Source: Chinchilla lanigera | Lineage: Eukaryota; Chordata; Mammalia; Rodentia; Chinchillidae | Reading direction: 5' to 3' | NCBI RefSeq assembly: GCF_000276665.1 | Contig: NW_004955472.1 | Span: 3,669,653 to 3,733,652, forward strand | Length of the DNA: 64,000 bases | Shown: positions 33,250 to 43,830 of the stretch, piece after piece | How positions within the stretch are numbered: the stretch's first letter is position 1 | Layout of the letters: each line of letters opens with the position of its first letter | Made by a program: the position numbers and the translations under genes | The notes under the pieces: generated by a model | Told to the model about the DNA's origin: nothing | Database searches by the model: none | What the model saw: the letters and a program-made list of their open reading frames with translations, nothing else

Positions 33250-33870
33250 CAGAGTAAAACTGGTGATACCAGGCAACAAATAAAAAATTACCATCACTAT
33301 AAAGAAACAGGAAAATTCAATCCTTTGGGTTATTAAAAATCATTCAATTGAAGTTGACTCGGATCTGACACCAATTTTTAGAGTTCATACACCCAGGCAT
33401 TGAAACTATTACAATGAATTATTTCTCAAGTTTAGAAATTAAGAAAAATCATGGAAGGTATACAAGAGATCCAAATCAAACTTTTAAAGATGACAAATAT
33501 GTACTGTGAGAGGAAAATTTTAAAGGTTGGGATTATGAAAGATGAGACATTTAAAAAGAAAAAATTAGTTTAAAAGACATAGCAGTGGAAAAGATCTAAA
33601 ATGAAACGCAGAATGAAAACTCTAAAAGAAGGTCCAAACAAATAAGCATAGAAATAAACAATATCCAGGGATTTCAATTATCCTAAAATAAAAGTAAGTC
33701 AGAACTACAGTGGTCAGAAGAAAGGGAGCTAGAACAAATTTGCCAAATTTGTTGAGCACCGTAAGCTGACGAAACCAAGGTGATCAATATAGCTAAAATA
33801 TAAGAAATGAAAGAAAATTACAAGTCAAGTCAAAATTGAACTGTTCAAAGTAGTAAAAAGGAGGAAAAGC
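33250..33870 (+). repeat. Old L1 5' region/ORF1-like segment, sense
   Basis: GATCCAAATCAAACTTTTAA, AGACATAGCAGTGGAAAAGA and AAAATGAAACGCAGAATGAA resemble an old L1 5' region, in the direction opposite to the adjoining ORF2 segment. No open frame survives. Confidence 0.5.
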
Positions 33871-34582
33871 ATCACAGAAATAACCACAAGGGAAAAATGA
33901 AAACATTTGAAATTAAATTTGAGGATGCTCTGCAAAGGAGGTGCATGTGGAACTCTGCAGGCTTCTGTCCTTGTGCGTTGTTCTCTAGTGCTCTGTTTTG
34001 GGAATCACAGCTGTCTTCATCTCTGACTGCTAGCACCAGCTGTCTCTCTGAAGCACTCTCCACGTTCCACCTTGCTTTCTTCTCTCAGAGCTACAGCTTG
34101 GAAGCTCTCAAAAGTGGTACGCTGGGGGCCTACCGAAGTCTCACTTGCTTTCCATCTACCAAGGATCACTGTGCCGCAGGGCACGACGCCCATTGTCTGG
34201 AAAGGTGCTGTGTGATATAATTTATCTATGTTTAGTTGTTTTGGGTGGCAGAGTAAATCTGTTCCCAGTAACTCTATTCTGGTAGGAAGTGAAAATCCTT
34301 CCTGTAGTTTTAACCTGCAAGCACCTTATCATCAAAGAAATTAGATACCTTATGTGACCTAAGACATAGGTACAAAAACTAAAGTAAAAGCGGCAAAATT
34401 ACAATTAAAATTTTTAGAATCATTTGTATACCTCATAAATGCATGGACTGTGACAGTTTGACTTATTTTAGAGCCGTTTTCAGTGTTTCTCTTTCAGTTG
34501 GTAGGGATTTTTTTTTTTTTTTTTTTTGTTTATTAGATAGTTTGAACCTCTGTTATATATTTGAATTTTCATAGCCTGAGCT
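33871..34582. other. Unassigned sequence
   Basis: A 107-residue open frame (33897-34220) begins within the L1-like sequence and has no domain. A T run of 20 lies at about 34508. Nothing else recognised. Confidence 0.45.
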
Positions 34583-34683
34583 TTTCTTTTTTTGTTATTT
34601 ATTTATTTTTGGTACTGGGAATTGAACTCAGGACCTCGTGCTTGCCAAGCAGGCACTCTGCCGCTGAGCTATGTCTCCAGCCC
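34583..34683 (-). mobile_element. ID SINE, antisense
   Basis: GGTACTGGGAATTGAACTCA, GGACCTCGTGCTTGCCAAGC and CTGAGCTATGTCTCCAGCCC form the reverse of an ID. AGCCTGAGCT (34573-34582) and AGCCTGAACT (34684-34693) form a one-mismatch target duplication. Confidence 0.92.
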
Positions 34684-34693
34684 AGCCTGAACT

Positions 34694-35992
34694 GTTCAAA
34701 TTACATGTTTGGTTTTTAGATTTCAGTATACAGCAGCTCTGTGAACAGGCACAATTTTTATGTGGGACTCACTTGTCATTTTCCTTTGATACCTGACTCT
34801 TTGCAAAGTCTCTGTTCTCTTTCTACCTTCTTGGAAATGATATTTTTGTCCTTAATATCATGCTGCTTGGGGTCAGTAGTGTTCACCGTGAACACTAGTA
34901 AGTTTTTATGATGATAGGTAAAACAGATCATATTGATTAGAATAAAAATTTGAGGATCAAAATAGCCCTGCACGTCCTCTAAAATCTGTATGTTTGCTCT
35001 CTGTAGCCTTCAAATCTTGCATCCCAATTATTTCTCTCAAAGAAAAATAAATGTTACTAGAAATTTTGCTGCAGAGAAGAAATGGATGAAACACAGTTCT
35101 GAAACTCTTTCTAATCACTTTGTCATACATCTTCTGCATTTATATCATAAATGTTGGTTCTATCACTGTTTTAAAGCTGATTGCTTAATGTACATGTTAA
35201 TGAGAACCACACATTGAAGGTAGTCATCTGATAAACACTTATTTCCCTTCCAGATATATTTTTTACTTATATAGGTCCATGGTCTTTTGTTTGCAATTCT
35301 CAAACTTAAAAATATTTAACATTGAAAGCATTTCTGCACTAATTTAGAGGTCAAACCTAACCTTATCTGTATTCATTTGGTGTCAAAATGTGATTTGAAA
35401 CTATTTACTGTCTGTATTTAGTCAGATTTTTCTGCAGAAATACGGGTGCTGTTTGGTCATGACATACTTTACTGAACACCTCTCAGCCTCTGGTCGTGCT
35501 CCATAGGGAACTTGGCCAGGGATGAACGCAAGACCAAAGCACACAAATAAACTGTGGGTCAAAAAATCACATAGGCTCTATTAGAAGTAAGTAATTAAAC
35601 TGTGTGACAAAAAGGACAAAGGCTGTGTGAAAATCCAGTCATTAAACAAAAAGAAGTCTAGATTAGTGAAGCATGTTGTGTCTGACCATTGTCCTTCCCC
35701 TTTTCCCCTTTAGGAACAACTGCTTAAACTTAAAATAGCTCCTGACTCAAACTGCTTTTCTCCTGCTTTTTCAAAAAAGAATCTCACACTGACATTTTAA
35801 ATAAAAGCCAGAGAGTTCTTGGCTTGGTGGCGCTCTCCTCCAGGGTCTCCCTGATGGCGGGGAGCTCTCTGTTTAGAATGGCTTCTCTGGGCCTCTGCTA
35901 GACTGAACCAAGTCTCTTCTCCAAATAATCTCTATTTACCCTCTACACCACGCATGGTCGCTCACTGTGACCATACTTTATAACATGCGTGA
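34694..35992. other. Unassigned sequence
   Basis: No gene or repeat recognised. Overlapping open frames around 34776-35217 are low-complexity chance frames. Confidence 0.45.
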
Positions 35993-36026
<34 letters not shown>

Positions 36027-36034
36027 ACACACAC
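35993..36034. repeat. (AC)n microsatellite
   Basis: AC run with a single AT interruption. Confidence 0.95.
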
Positions 36035-37047
36035 ATGATATATCCTCCATAATGTCAGAAAAATAATTTTCAGTTGTGAAATTTCCTTGAGCAAACTTAT
36101 GGAAGTTCTTTAATTCATACACTTACATATCTAGAATTACTAGAACTGAAACTAGTATTTCTAAAATCAAGGCAAGTTTTTGACAGTTGCTTCTAAACTT
36201 TCATTCATAAATTATAACTGTCTGGATTCTCTCTAATACTGATTTTTATTACTACTTTTTAAAGTTTTGTCAGTCCTAAAAGTTGAAAAAAGTTAGCCGT
36301 ACTCTTTAATTTTTAACAATGCTGGCACTGTTGAATGGAAATATGTAAGTAGTTCAATAATTCCCTTTGGAGTTTTTGTCTTCTCCGGGTTGATCATGAT
36401 ATATAAAGATAATTCCCACAACCTAAGTTGACCAGGAATGTATCATAAAGTACATAAATCAAAAGTGCACATTTTGATGGATTATTGCAAATCTAAACAC
36501 TTATGCAACTCCATAAGGACCAGAGTATTATTGGAGAGCCAGTTTTAGGATCTGAATTTCCCATAATACCAGATGGACTTTGTGATTAATTCTATTTACT
36601 ACACTGGAGGTGGAAGTGTCTGTTGATAATGTCACGTTTTGGCTGGAGCATTTGTAAGTCAGTGTTCAGGACTGCAGCTCGTTCTTCACCTGATACCGCC
36701 AGAGAGGTCACATGTCTCAGAAGGTAAAGAGGCAAAATAGCAGGACCTTTGTTTGTTACCTTGGGTCCCTAAGTGACTATATAGAACAGTGTCCTGACCT
36801 GAATTAGACATGCAGTATGAGCAAGAAATAAACTTTGCTATCCTATATTATTAATTTGGGGATTGTTTATACTATAGTGTATTCAGTTCATTCTTTCTGC
36901 TACATAGGGTGACTCAGACCAGGCATGCTTGGTTAGCACAGCCTTATCAGAAGAATTAGCTATGACAATTAGATTGAGGATATCATGGTGAGATATCCTC
37001 ATGGTGCAGAGCACACCCAGAGATACTTAGGAGATTGTAGAGAGTGA
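36035..37047. other. Unassigned sequence
   Basis: No gene or repeat recognised. Confidence 0.45.
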
Positions 37048-37451
37048 TTGCCATAGTTTGAATGTATATATCCCTACAAAATTCCGGGGTTGAAACTTTA
37101 ACCTCAAATGATGGTGTTAAGAAGTGGAACCTTTGGGGACTGATTATCTCTGAGAGTTCCTCATTCCTGAATTAGATAACTGTTCATGCCAGAGAAGCTT
37201 TAGAAAGCTGCTTCATCTTTCCATTTCTTCTGCCATTTGAGGACACAGTATCCTTTTATGCCTTTCCACACCTTCCCTGCAACAGCAGGGCATCATCTTG
37301 GAAGTCGAGCATAGCCTCATTAGACACCAAAGCTGTTGGTAACTTCACCTTGTAATTCTTAGCCTGTCAAAACCTGAGCAGCACATTTTTGTTGTTTATA
37401 AATTACCCAGCCTAAGGTACTTTGTAATAGCAGGAGGAATGGATTAAGACA
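37048..37451 (+). mobile_element. MaLR LTR (MLT1/MST-like), sense, near full length
   Basis: It opens TGCCATAGTTTGAATGTATA, then AACTTTAACCTCAAATGATG, TTAAGAAGTGGAACCTTTGG, GCCATTTGAGGACACAGTAT and ATTAGACACCAAAGCTGTTG. It closes with TTGTTTATAAATTACCCAGC and GGAATGGATTAAGACA. All are in canonical MaLR LTR order, about 400 bp. No matching 5-bp duplication was seen. This family is older than the rodent-specific copies nearby. Confidence 0.85.
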
Positions 37452-37967
37452 GTGGTTATCAAGAATAGAATTATTTATAAGACATCATTCTAAATTTGTA
37501 GTAATAGTCATGAGGAGATGACTTTTGCCATGCTTTCACTGTTTAAAAATTAAGAGACAGCAAATTTCACTAAGCAGTCCTAGCAAAGATAGAACAGTTT
37601 TAAATATGAATTTTTCTGATGCAAGATGACCAGTGAAGAACGACTGGTTGCATAATTTAACATAGCTAGCGTGCTGATGAATGGGCCTTTTATCAGATGA
37701 CTTTCACACGATCAAATTATGCTGTTTCTGTATGTATCTATGTTTGACAAATATTAATATTATGCTTGCATAGTGCTATCTACCTATATCATTGATGTTC
37801 TTAGCACATGCTTTGAAAGATACCACATGATTAGTCATTCTTATTTCCTCCTAAATTTATCCAGAGATATGCCATACAGTTGCATGCACATATGCTCATG
37901 TTAAATGACATATTCAACTCAAGTTATTCATTGCTTTGATTGTTTCTTTTACACAATCTCTTACAAC
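37452..37967. other. Unassigned AT-rich sequence
   Basis: No gene or repeat recognised. Confidence 0.45.
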
Positions 37968-38120
37968 AGGACTCAGCAAATTTTTCTGTGAAAATCCATA
38001 CCATAAGCATTTCAGGATCCACTTCCAAAGCCATAGACAATATGTAGATATGTGTTCCAGTGAAACCTTATTTACAAATCAAGTGTAGCGCAGATTTTGT
38101 TCATAGGCCATCATTTGTCA
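37968..38120. repeat. hAT-Charlie-like MITE, diverged
   Basis: ACTCAGCAAATTTTTCTGTG, CCATAGACAATATGTAGATA, TCCAGTGAAACCTTATTTAC and ATAGGCCATCATTTGTCAAC match, in order, a widespread mammalian MER1-type element ('ggtcagcaaactttttctgtaaagggcc...ccatagtttgccaac'). Confidence 0.6.
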
Positions 38121-38244
38121 ACAAGTTTTGGGAGGTTTTCTGTACAGGTATATATGTAGCTACGTCATTCTTTAAAAGTTTGGTACTAGTCCTCTGTTGG
38201 TCTGAGTTGTTTACAGTCCCCCTTTCCAACAGGAAAGAGTGCTG

Positions 38245-38378
38245 CAGAGGAAGAAATGGAGCACACAGGGAGCATAAGTTGCCTTGAATCACTATGATAA
38301 CAAGTGGTAAAGCTTTGAGTTGAACATAGGTAGTATGGCTTTAGGGCTTCTGCTCATCAGCACTGCCATACACCTCTT
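38245..38378 (-). repeat. MIR SINE, antisense
   Basis: GAGGAAGAAATGGAGCACAC, TAACAAGTGGTAAAGCTTTG and AGTTGAACATAGGTAGTATG follow the reversed MIR core ('gaggaaactgaggcacagagagg...aagtggcagagctgggattcgaac'). Confidence 0.55.
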
Positions 38379-39022
38379 CCACCATTGAACATAATTGGTG
38401 TAGAGTGGTCCATCTTGGAAATAAGTCCCAATCACATTTTCTCTTCCTTTGGTGGTGAGGTCCTCTGTGTGTCTATGATTTTTATCCACCTGGAACATCC
38501 CTATTGGGCACACCACTGTTTCTATGTCATCTCAGGCGGCTTCCATGTTACAGACATTCTGACTTTTGCTAATTTTCCAGCTGTAATTTGTTGACCAGGG
38601 TAAGATTGTTCATATAGCGTAATCTGCAGCGAAATGGCCATTCAAGTGACAGCTTTTTGCACTTGACAGTAAATGTGTTGTTCTTTGGAATGTTCAGTCT
38701 ATTCAAGTTGTACTAGAGACTTCCAGGTATAAGGAAATGGATTTGTCAGCAGTCAATGCTGTCCTGCGTTCCATCAACACCATTAAATAGTAGTGAATAA
38801 AACAAGATTTCATTACTGCTACAAGCTTGCTCTCTGACTTGGTGACAGTCTAATCCCAAGGTTCCCTGCTCTAATATTTCTGCATCTTCTTCATACACAA
38901 TCTTTGCCTACAGCAAATCTTCCACCTCCACCTAACCAGAATTTCCCTCCTACCCTATCATCTCACTTCTTTTACTCAAATTTTGAAACTAATTTCAATC
39001 CCAGGATTTTATTCAGGACTTT
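38379..39022. other. Unassigned sequence
   Basis: No gene or repeat recognised. The 69- and 74-residue open frames around 38292-38594 face each other and have no domain. Confidence 0.45.
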
Positions 39023-39232
39023 AGGTCAGTATGGTCTGTGGAAGAACAGCATGAATAACATTTGAGGAAGTCTGAAGTATAGGAGCTCACCTTCCCTCCC
39101 TACAAATGGAACACAAATCTCTGGGAGATCACCCAGAGACCAGTGCTTTTGCTTTGTTTGTTATTTTGTTTTTTGTTTTACTAAGTTCCGCAGAATATTT
39201 CAATGTCACCCAAAATTTAGGAGCACTGTTCT
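39023..39232 (+). repeat. MER20-like hAT MITE
   Basis: GTATGGTCTGTGGAAGAACA, GCATGAATAACATTTGAGGA, ACACAAATCTCTGGGAGATC and TTTAGGAGCACTG align in order with MER20 ('gtgtggtccccagaccagcagcatcagcatcacctgg...aaagtttgagaaccactg'). An internal GTTT-rich stretch is a later expansion. Confidence 0.5.
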
Positions 39233-39479
39233 AGGCTACCTTGTAACATTTCAAAAAATTGGTGAAATCGCAATAAGTCAACAATAAAACTTCATTCTTG
39301 GTAAAATTACAATCAGTACAGATTAGGGAATTCTCCTTTGGAGTTGTCACTGGCTGAAGGATGTACATTCCTCTCATGTCAGGATGCTATCACTATGTGG
39401 TCTCCATAGACACTCCAGACAGAAAATGGATGAATGAGCAGTGGTGTCTTATGAAGTGAAGCTTAAAAGCAGCATGCAT

Positions 39480-39600
39480 TAAGCAGTGTGTGCCATGGTG
39501 ACACCTATAATTCCACCATGTGAGAAGCTGAGGTAGGAGGATTGTGAGGTTTGAGGCCAGCTTGGAAAAAAATTGGGACCTTGTCTCAAAACAAAAACAC

Positions 39601-39602
<2 letters not shown>
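39480..39602 (+). mobile_element. B1 SINE, older copy
   Basis: TGTGCCATGGTGACACCTAT, CATGTGAGAAGCTGAGGTAG, GAGGCCAGCTTGGAAAAAAA and GACCTTGTCTCAAAACAAAA follow the B1 pattern without the internal duplication. It is more diverged than the copy at 24.1 kb. Its A-rich tail runs into a CAG repeat. Confidence 0.75.

Positions 39603-39603
<1 letters not shown>

Positions 39604-39630
<27 letters not shown>
39604..39630. repeat. (CAG)9 trinucleotide repeat in a B1 tail
   Basis: Nine perfect CAG units followed by CAACAAAAAC. It arose within the degenerating A-rich tail of the B1 SINE. It is not in a gene: the polyserine, polyalanine and polycysteine open frames over it are artefacts. Confidence 0.95.
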
Positions 39631-39634
<4 letters not shown>

Positions 39635-39635
<1 letters not shown>

Positions 39636-40796
39636 AAAACAATACAACATCCATTGTTCCTATCCATGTGCTATTGGCTAGAGCTCAGTTATGCAACACC
39701 AGTCGCACTGCAAGCAAACCTACAAATAATAGAGAACCTGTAACCTCTCATGAATACACAGCGTCTGCTGCTCCGACTGTCCTTTGCTTTGCTCACTCCA
39801 CTCCTCCGGCTTTTAGTTCCGTGTCTCCTCTTCGTGCACATCTGCTGCTGACATTATTTGTCCCATGCTAAGCGGAGGACGCTTAAGGTTTAGCTCTGAT
39901 TAAAATATTTTAGCACTCGTTATGTAGTACTAACAAATCACCCTTCAGTGTGTTTACCAGCAGATGCTTCTAGAACTTTCATGCTCACATTGTGAATGTG
40001 GCATACCACTCTCATTTAAACTCAGATTAAATGATTGGAGAACTTGTCCATATTCTGATGGCAGTGTGTCTCAGATTGTCAGCCATATTTTCAGTCTACT
40101 TTACTGAAGCATTTCTCTTGCCTATCTTTCTTCAAAGAGCCTCTGTCATTTAGGAAGAAATTTATTTTCCCGGCGATTATGATTTTTTGACTGCTCAGAG
40201 TGTTTTCAAAGTAGTAGTAATTAGGGTTATGTTGCCATTTATTTGCCATATTTCAACACTTAGAGGTGAGTTTCTGACAGGCTTACAATGCCTTCCCTCC
40301 TTCAACACCATTTTTCTACAACATTGATGATTGAAGAGAAAGAAAAAAGCCTGGCAGAAATTCAAGAACTTCTGATAGATACTACAGACCGAATATACAA
40401 GAGAAAAGAAGAACATTCTTTAAAAACAGCTGAAATAGCTAGTTTTATGAAGGGCAAAAAACCCCCAAAGTGATAGCATTGAACAGGACTCGTTGTTCAA
40501 TAAGCCAACTTATAATTTGTCACCATTTGGAACGTGAAACTTCTGAAAAATAAGGCTCATTTTACAGTTGTGTCCCTGTGAGCACAGGGTGATTATTTGA
40601 TGCAATCTCATAGCCAGAAAATTGACTGCTCTTCAATGATCAGAAAAACTCATACTTAAATTTTTTTTCTCACTAGTATGTCTTATAGTTTATATTTTAA
40701 ATTGAATTTAACAATTAGGCCCAAACCTTGTATTATGTTACTTACTGCCTCTCTATCATTGTTGCAATCTGGAAGTTCATACAGAAAATCTCTCTT
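39635..40796. other. Unassigned sequence with one coding-like stretch
   Basis: No repeat recognised. The sub-interval 40288-40470 reads a hydrophilic, coiled-coil-like 61-residue peptide (KEKSLAEIQELLIDTTDRIY, then KAEI/KGKKPPK-type end). I do not recognise it. See the findings. Confidence 0.35.
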
Positions 40797-40902
40797 GGGG
40801 CTGGGGATTTAGCTCAGCAGCAAAGCGTCTGCCTGGCAAGCGCAAGGTCGTGAGTTCGGTTCCCGGTACCGGAGAAAAAAACCAAGAAAAAAAAAAAAAA
40901 GA
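40797..40902 (+). mobile_element. ID SINE, consensus-like
   Basis: GGGCTGGGGATTTAGCTCAG (A box), TCTGCCTGGCAAGCGCAAGG, GTGAGTTCGGTTCCCGGTAC (B box) and an A-rich tail. A perfect target duplication AGAAAATCTCTCT lies at 40783-40795 and 40903-40915. This is one of the least diverged IDs, so its internal pol III promoter may be intact. Confidence 0.96.
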
Positions 40903-41037
40903 AGAAAATCTCTCTCAACAGCTTCTATATCTTACTACCCAGGATACTACTTAGCTGCTTCTGTAGTCTCCGGAAGATGTCAGAACAATGATCCTTACTG
41001 AACCCAGAATGAATAGGACTCAGGGTAAAAGTTGTTC

Positions 41038-41105
41038 GATTTTTAAAAATTTACTATAACATTGTCAGATTGATTTTTAAAAGTTTGCTATAACATTGTC
41101 AGATG
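41038..41105. repeat. 34-bp tandem duplication
   Basis: Two adjacent units (41038-41071 and 41072-41105) share GATTTTTAAAA and CTATAACATTGTCAGAT, with two or three differences. Confidence 0.9.
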
Positions 41106-41906
41106 GTCCACTAATTTCATGTATTTTCATCTTTAGGCATTTTTTTTCTCCTATAAAAGTCAGTACCTTTATTGAATTGAATTGAATTTCATTTAATTAT
41201 AGCTTTGATCAAAAATTACCTAAATTTATAATTACAGAAGTTGTGTATCCACATGTTAATTATTAAGTGTGAGCTATTTCCTTGGTAATCACAGAGGACA
41301 TATAATTTATGGAGATCTTTGTAGATATTTTCTATCAATCCTGTATACTTAATATGTTTATTTCATAGATAAAGTGTCATTAAGGCTTCTTTGTTGTTTA
41401 CTTTATTATTTAATCCATCTTGAAGATCATTCCATTTCAGCGCATACAGGTCTCCTTCAGCTCCTTAAGGACTACCAGGATTTCTGCATGTGCTCATATT
41501 AATTCATATAAATGCTGCCAAGCAGAGGCAGATTCTCAGTTTGCTTGACACCGAAACTGATGATCTATTCTCTTTCAAGATAATGCCTAGAAAAATCAGT
41601 GTTCTCACGCATAATCAGACAAATAAAATTTCTGACACTCCGAATAGTTCAGGTAATTTAATTGAGGTCACAATAGACTCAGTAGAGATGTTGGCTCCAG
41701 GTACCAGGTGGTTATTTTTCCCCTTGACTTCCAGTGTAGAAGTCTTTCAGAATATTATTTTCTTTCAGAATTAGACATGCATAAGGTAGTCACAAAGCAG
41801 TAGATCTCCTGGTACCTTAAATGGAGTTAGATATAAAAAGAGTATTTGTGGGGATTGAATACAAATCATAAGATTGCTGAGGACAGTTCTATTTTCTGTT
41901 AGAAAA
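41106..41906. other. Unassigned AT-rich sequence
   Basis: A GAATT-rich microrepeat (TATTGAATTGAATTGAATTT near 41170) is the only structure seen. The 94-residue open frame 41490-41774 has no domain. Confidence 0.45.
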
Positions 41907-42245
41907 TGAGAATGGTAGGGGACTTTTTGACTTATGAAGGGGTTATGTCCAGGCAAAACCATTGAGAATTGAAAATCACAGGAAGTTGAGACTGTATTGA
42001 ACACACTAGACCTACTGAATATTATAACTTAGCTTATCCTAATTTAGAAATGCTCAGAGCACTTGTATTAGCCTTCAGCTATGCAGAGTAAATAACACAG
42101 AGCCTACTTAGAATGAGCTGCTGAATAAGTACTGTAATTTATTGAGTACTTGTGCCCAGGAGTCTTTAGCCACATGATACATCGTAGAGTTTGGGTGCTT
42201 CACCCCGGGGGTCACCTGCTTGACTGGAGCCTCAGCTCGCTGCCT
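41907..42245 (-). repeat. TcMar-Tigger-like DNA transposon fragment
   Basis: AAGGGGTTATGTCCAGGCAA, CACACTAGACCTACTGAATA, AACTTAGCTTATCCTAATTT, TCAGAGCACTTGTATTAGCC and TGTAATTTATTGAGTACTTG match, in order, an old mammalian Tigger-type non-autonomous element that I remember ('tagcctaccgaacatcatagctta...gctcagaacacttacattagcc'). Orientation is by that memory. Confidence 0.5.
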
Positions 42246-42879
42246 CTGCCTATCTTCTACAGGCGGTGCCTTAGCACCTGACCAAGGAACGCTTTCTGCT
42301 GAGTGCATACTGCTTTTGCATCATTAAAAAGTTGAAAAATCTGAGTGAAACTACTGTTGATTGGAGATTGTTGATTTTAGGGAAAATTGAGGGAGAAAGG
42401 CAGTCAACTGAAGTTGACACACTTCTTTTCTACAGAGAACTGTTTACATTTGTCAGTTTGATTTTAATACCTTGCTAACCTAAAGTTTTATCAGTTAGGG
42501 GAGGGTTGGTTCGGCAAGAGAGAGGGAGGAAGGAGAGAGCGGATAATTAGAGGGGCACAGGCATATGCAGTCATGTCCTAGTCACCGGTCACCCCGTGAA
42601 ATAACTTAATTCCCAAACTGTGGATTACGAAGAAACCTGTGCTCCCAGGATAGCACTGGCTTCAGAGTTCAAGTAAGAGAGTTGGAAAATACCTCAGACT
42701 TTAGCTCCATTGTTTTTCTCTTTCCCATGGGGAGTTTCTCTACTTTCTTTTTGGCTCAGCTTTGCATTTAAAAGTTGCCATTGAGCCTTACCCATGATTT
42801 TTGGTCTTGCACTGGGCGACATTCGGGAATATTTTGTTAGCCATGACACTAGAAGTGGAAGTCTTTCTGAGTCCTTTTA
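42246..42879. other. Unassigned sequence
   Basis: A purine-rich stretch (AAGAGAGAGGGAGGAAGGAG near 42520) is present. No gene or repeat recognised. Confidence 0.45.
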
Positions 42880-43830
42880 GTTTTTAATAACTTTATACAA
42901 GTATGCATATTGAAAAGTACATAGCTTTAACTGTATTTTTTATGACTTTCAAATGGATCACAAAATGTGGCCAGCACCAGGTCATGAAATAAAGCATTAG
43001 AAGTATCTTAGAACACTCAGCACCTTTCCATTCGATTATCACAGCCAGCCAATCAAGTGTAACCTCACTACGTTCATTCTCCCACCCTGTGTTTGTCTAC
43101 CTGATGTCTGTTCTCTGTAGAAACGGAACTGGGGAGACCGCACTGGGTGTATCCGGTTTCTGACCTGCTGTGCTATGGTTATGAGACTTCTCCAGATGGC
43201 ATACAGGTGTCGCTGTGCGTTCTTATCACCGTGAAATGATTTAATACTGTTACATGCGAGTGATGGACATTTGATTAATTTGATGGACATTTGATGGACA
43301 TTTGATTAATTTCCATTTGCGATTGTTTAGTCATATTCTGAACATTCTTGGACTGTCTTTTGTTGAGCATATGCACACATTTTTATTGTATTTACTTATG
43401 ACTATCATGCTCATTAGGTCATAGATGTGCATGTTTTTACCTTATATTTAGTTGTCTGTATTTCATTAACTAAAGAATACTCAATATTTTCTGGATGTAT
43501 GTTTTTTCCTAGAGGTATATATTGAAGATCTTTTTCTCTATAGCTTTTCTTTTACTCTCAATTTTGTCTTGCAATGAATAAGTATTAGTTGTAGTGGTCT
43601 GGCTTTTCAGAATTTCTCTTTGTGTTTACCGCTTCTTCAAGAAATATTTTTCTACCTCAAGATTGGGAGAATATTCTATATTTCTCCAAAGATTTTTATT
43701 TACCCTTGCAATTTGACTTTGTAATCCAGTTGGAATTGATCTTTGTGTGTTTTTATTTATAACCATGTGACTAATTTCTCTTGTTATTCTGCTAACATCA
43801 CAGCCAAATGACTTATTTCCTTTGTTGTTC
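42880..43830 (-). repeat. Old L1 3' region, antisense
   Basis: TTGATGGACATTTGATTAAT, GAACATTCTTGGACTGTCTT, TTAGGTCATAGATGTGCATG, AAGAAATATTTTTCTACCTC and TAATCCAGTTGGAATTGATC correspond, in order, to the antisense of an old L1 3' end and terminal ORF2. A local reiteration of GATGGACATTT (43262, 43282, 43293) lies inside. Confidence 0.6.

Noticed and set aside
39393..39871. Open frames with polyserine, polyalanine or polycysteine runs
   Set aside because: They are translations of the B1 SINE and its CAG repeat.
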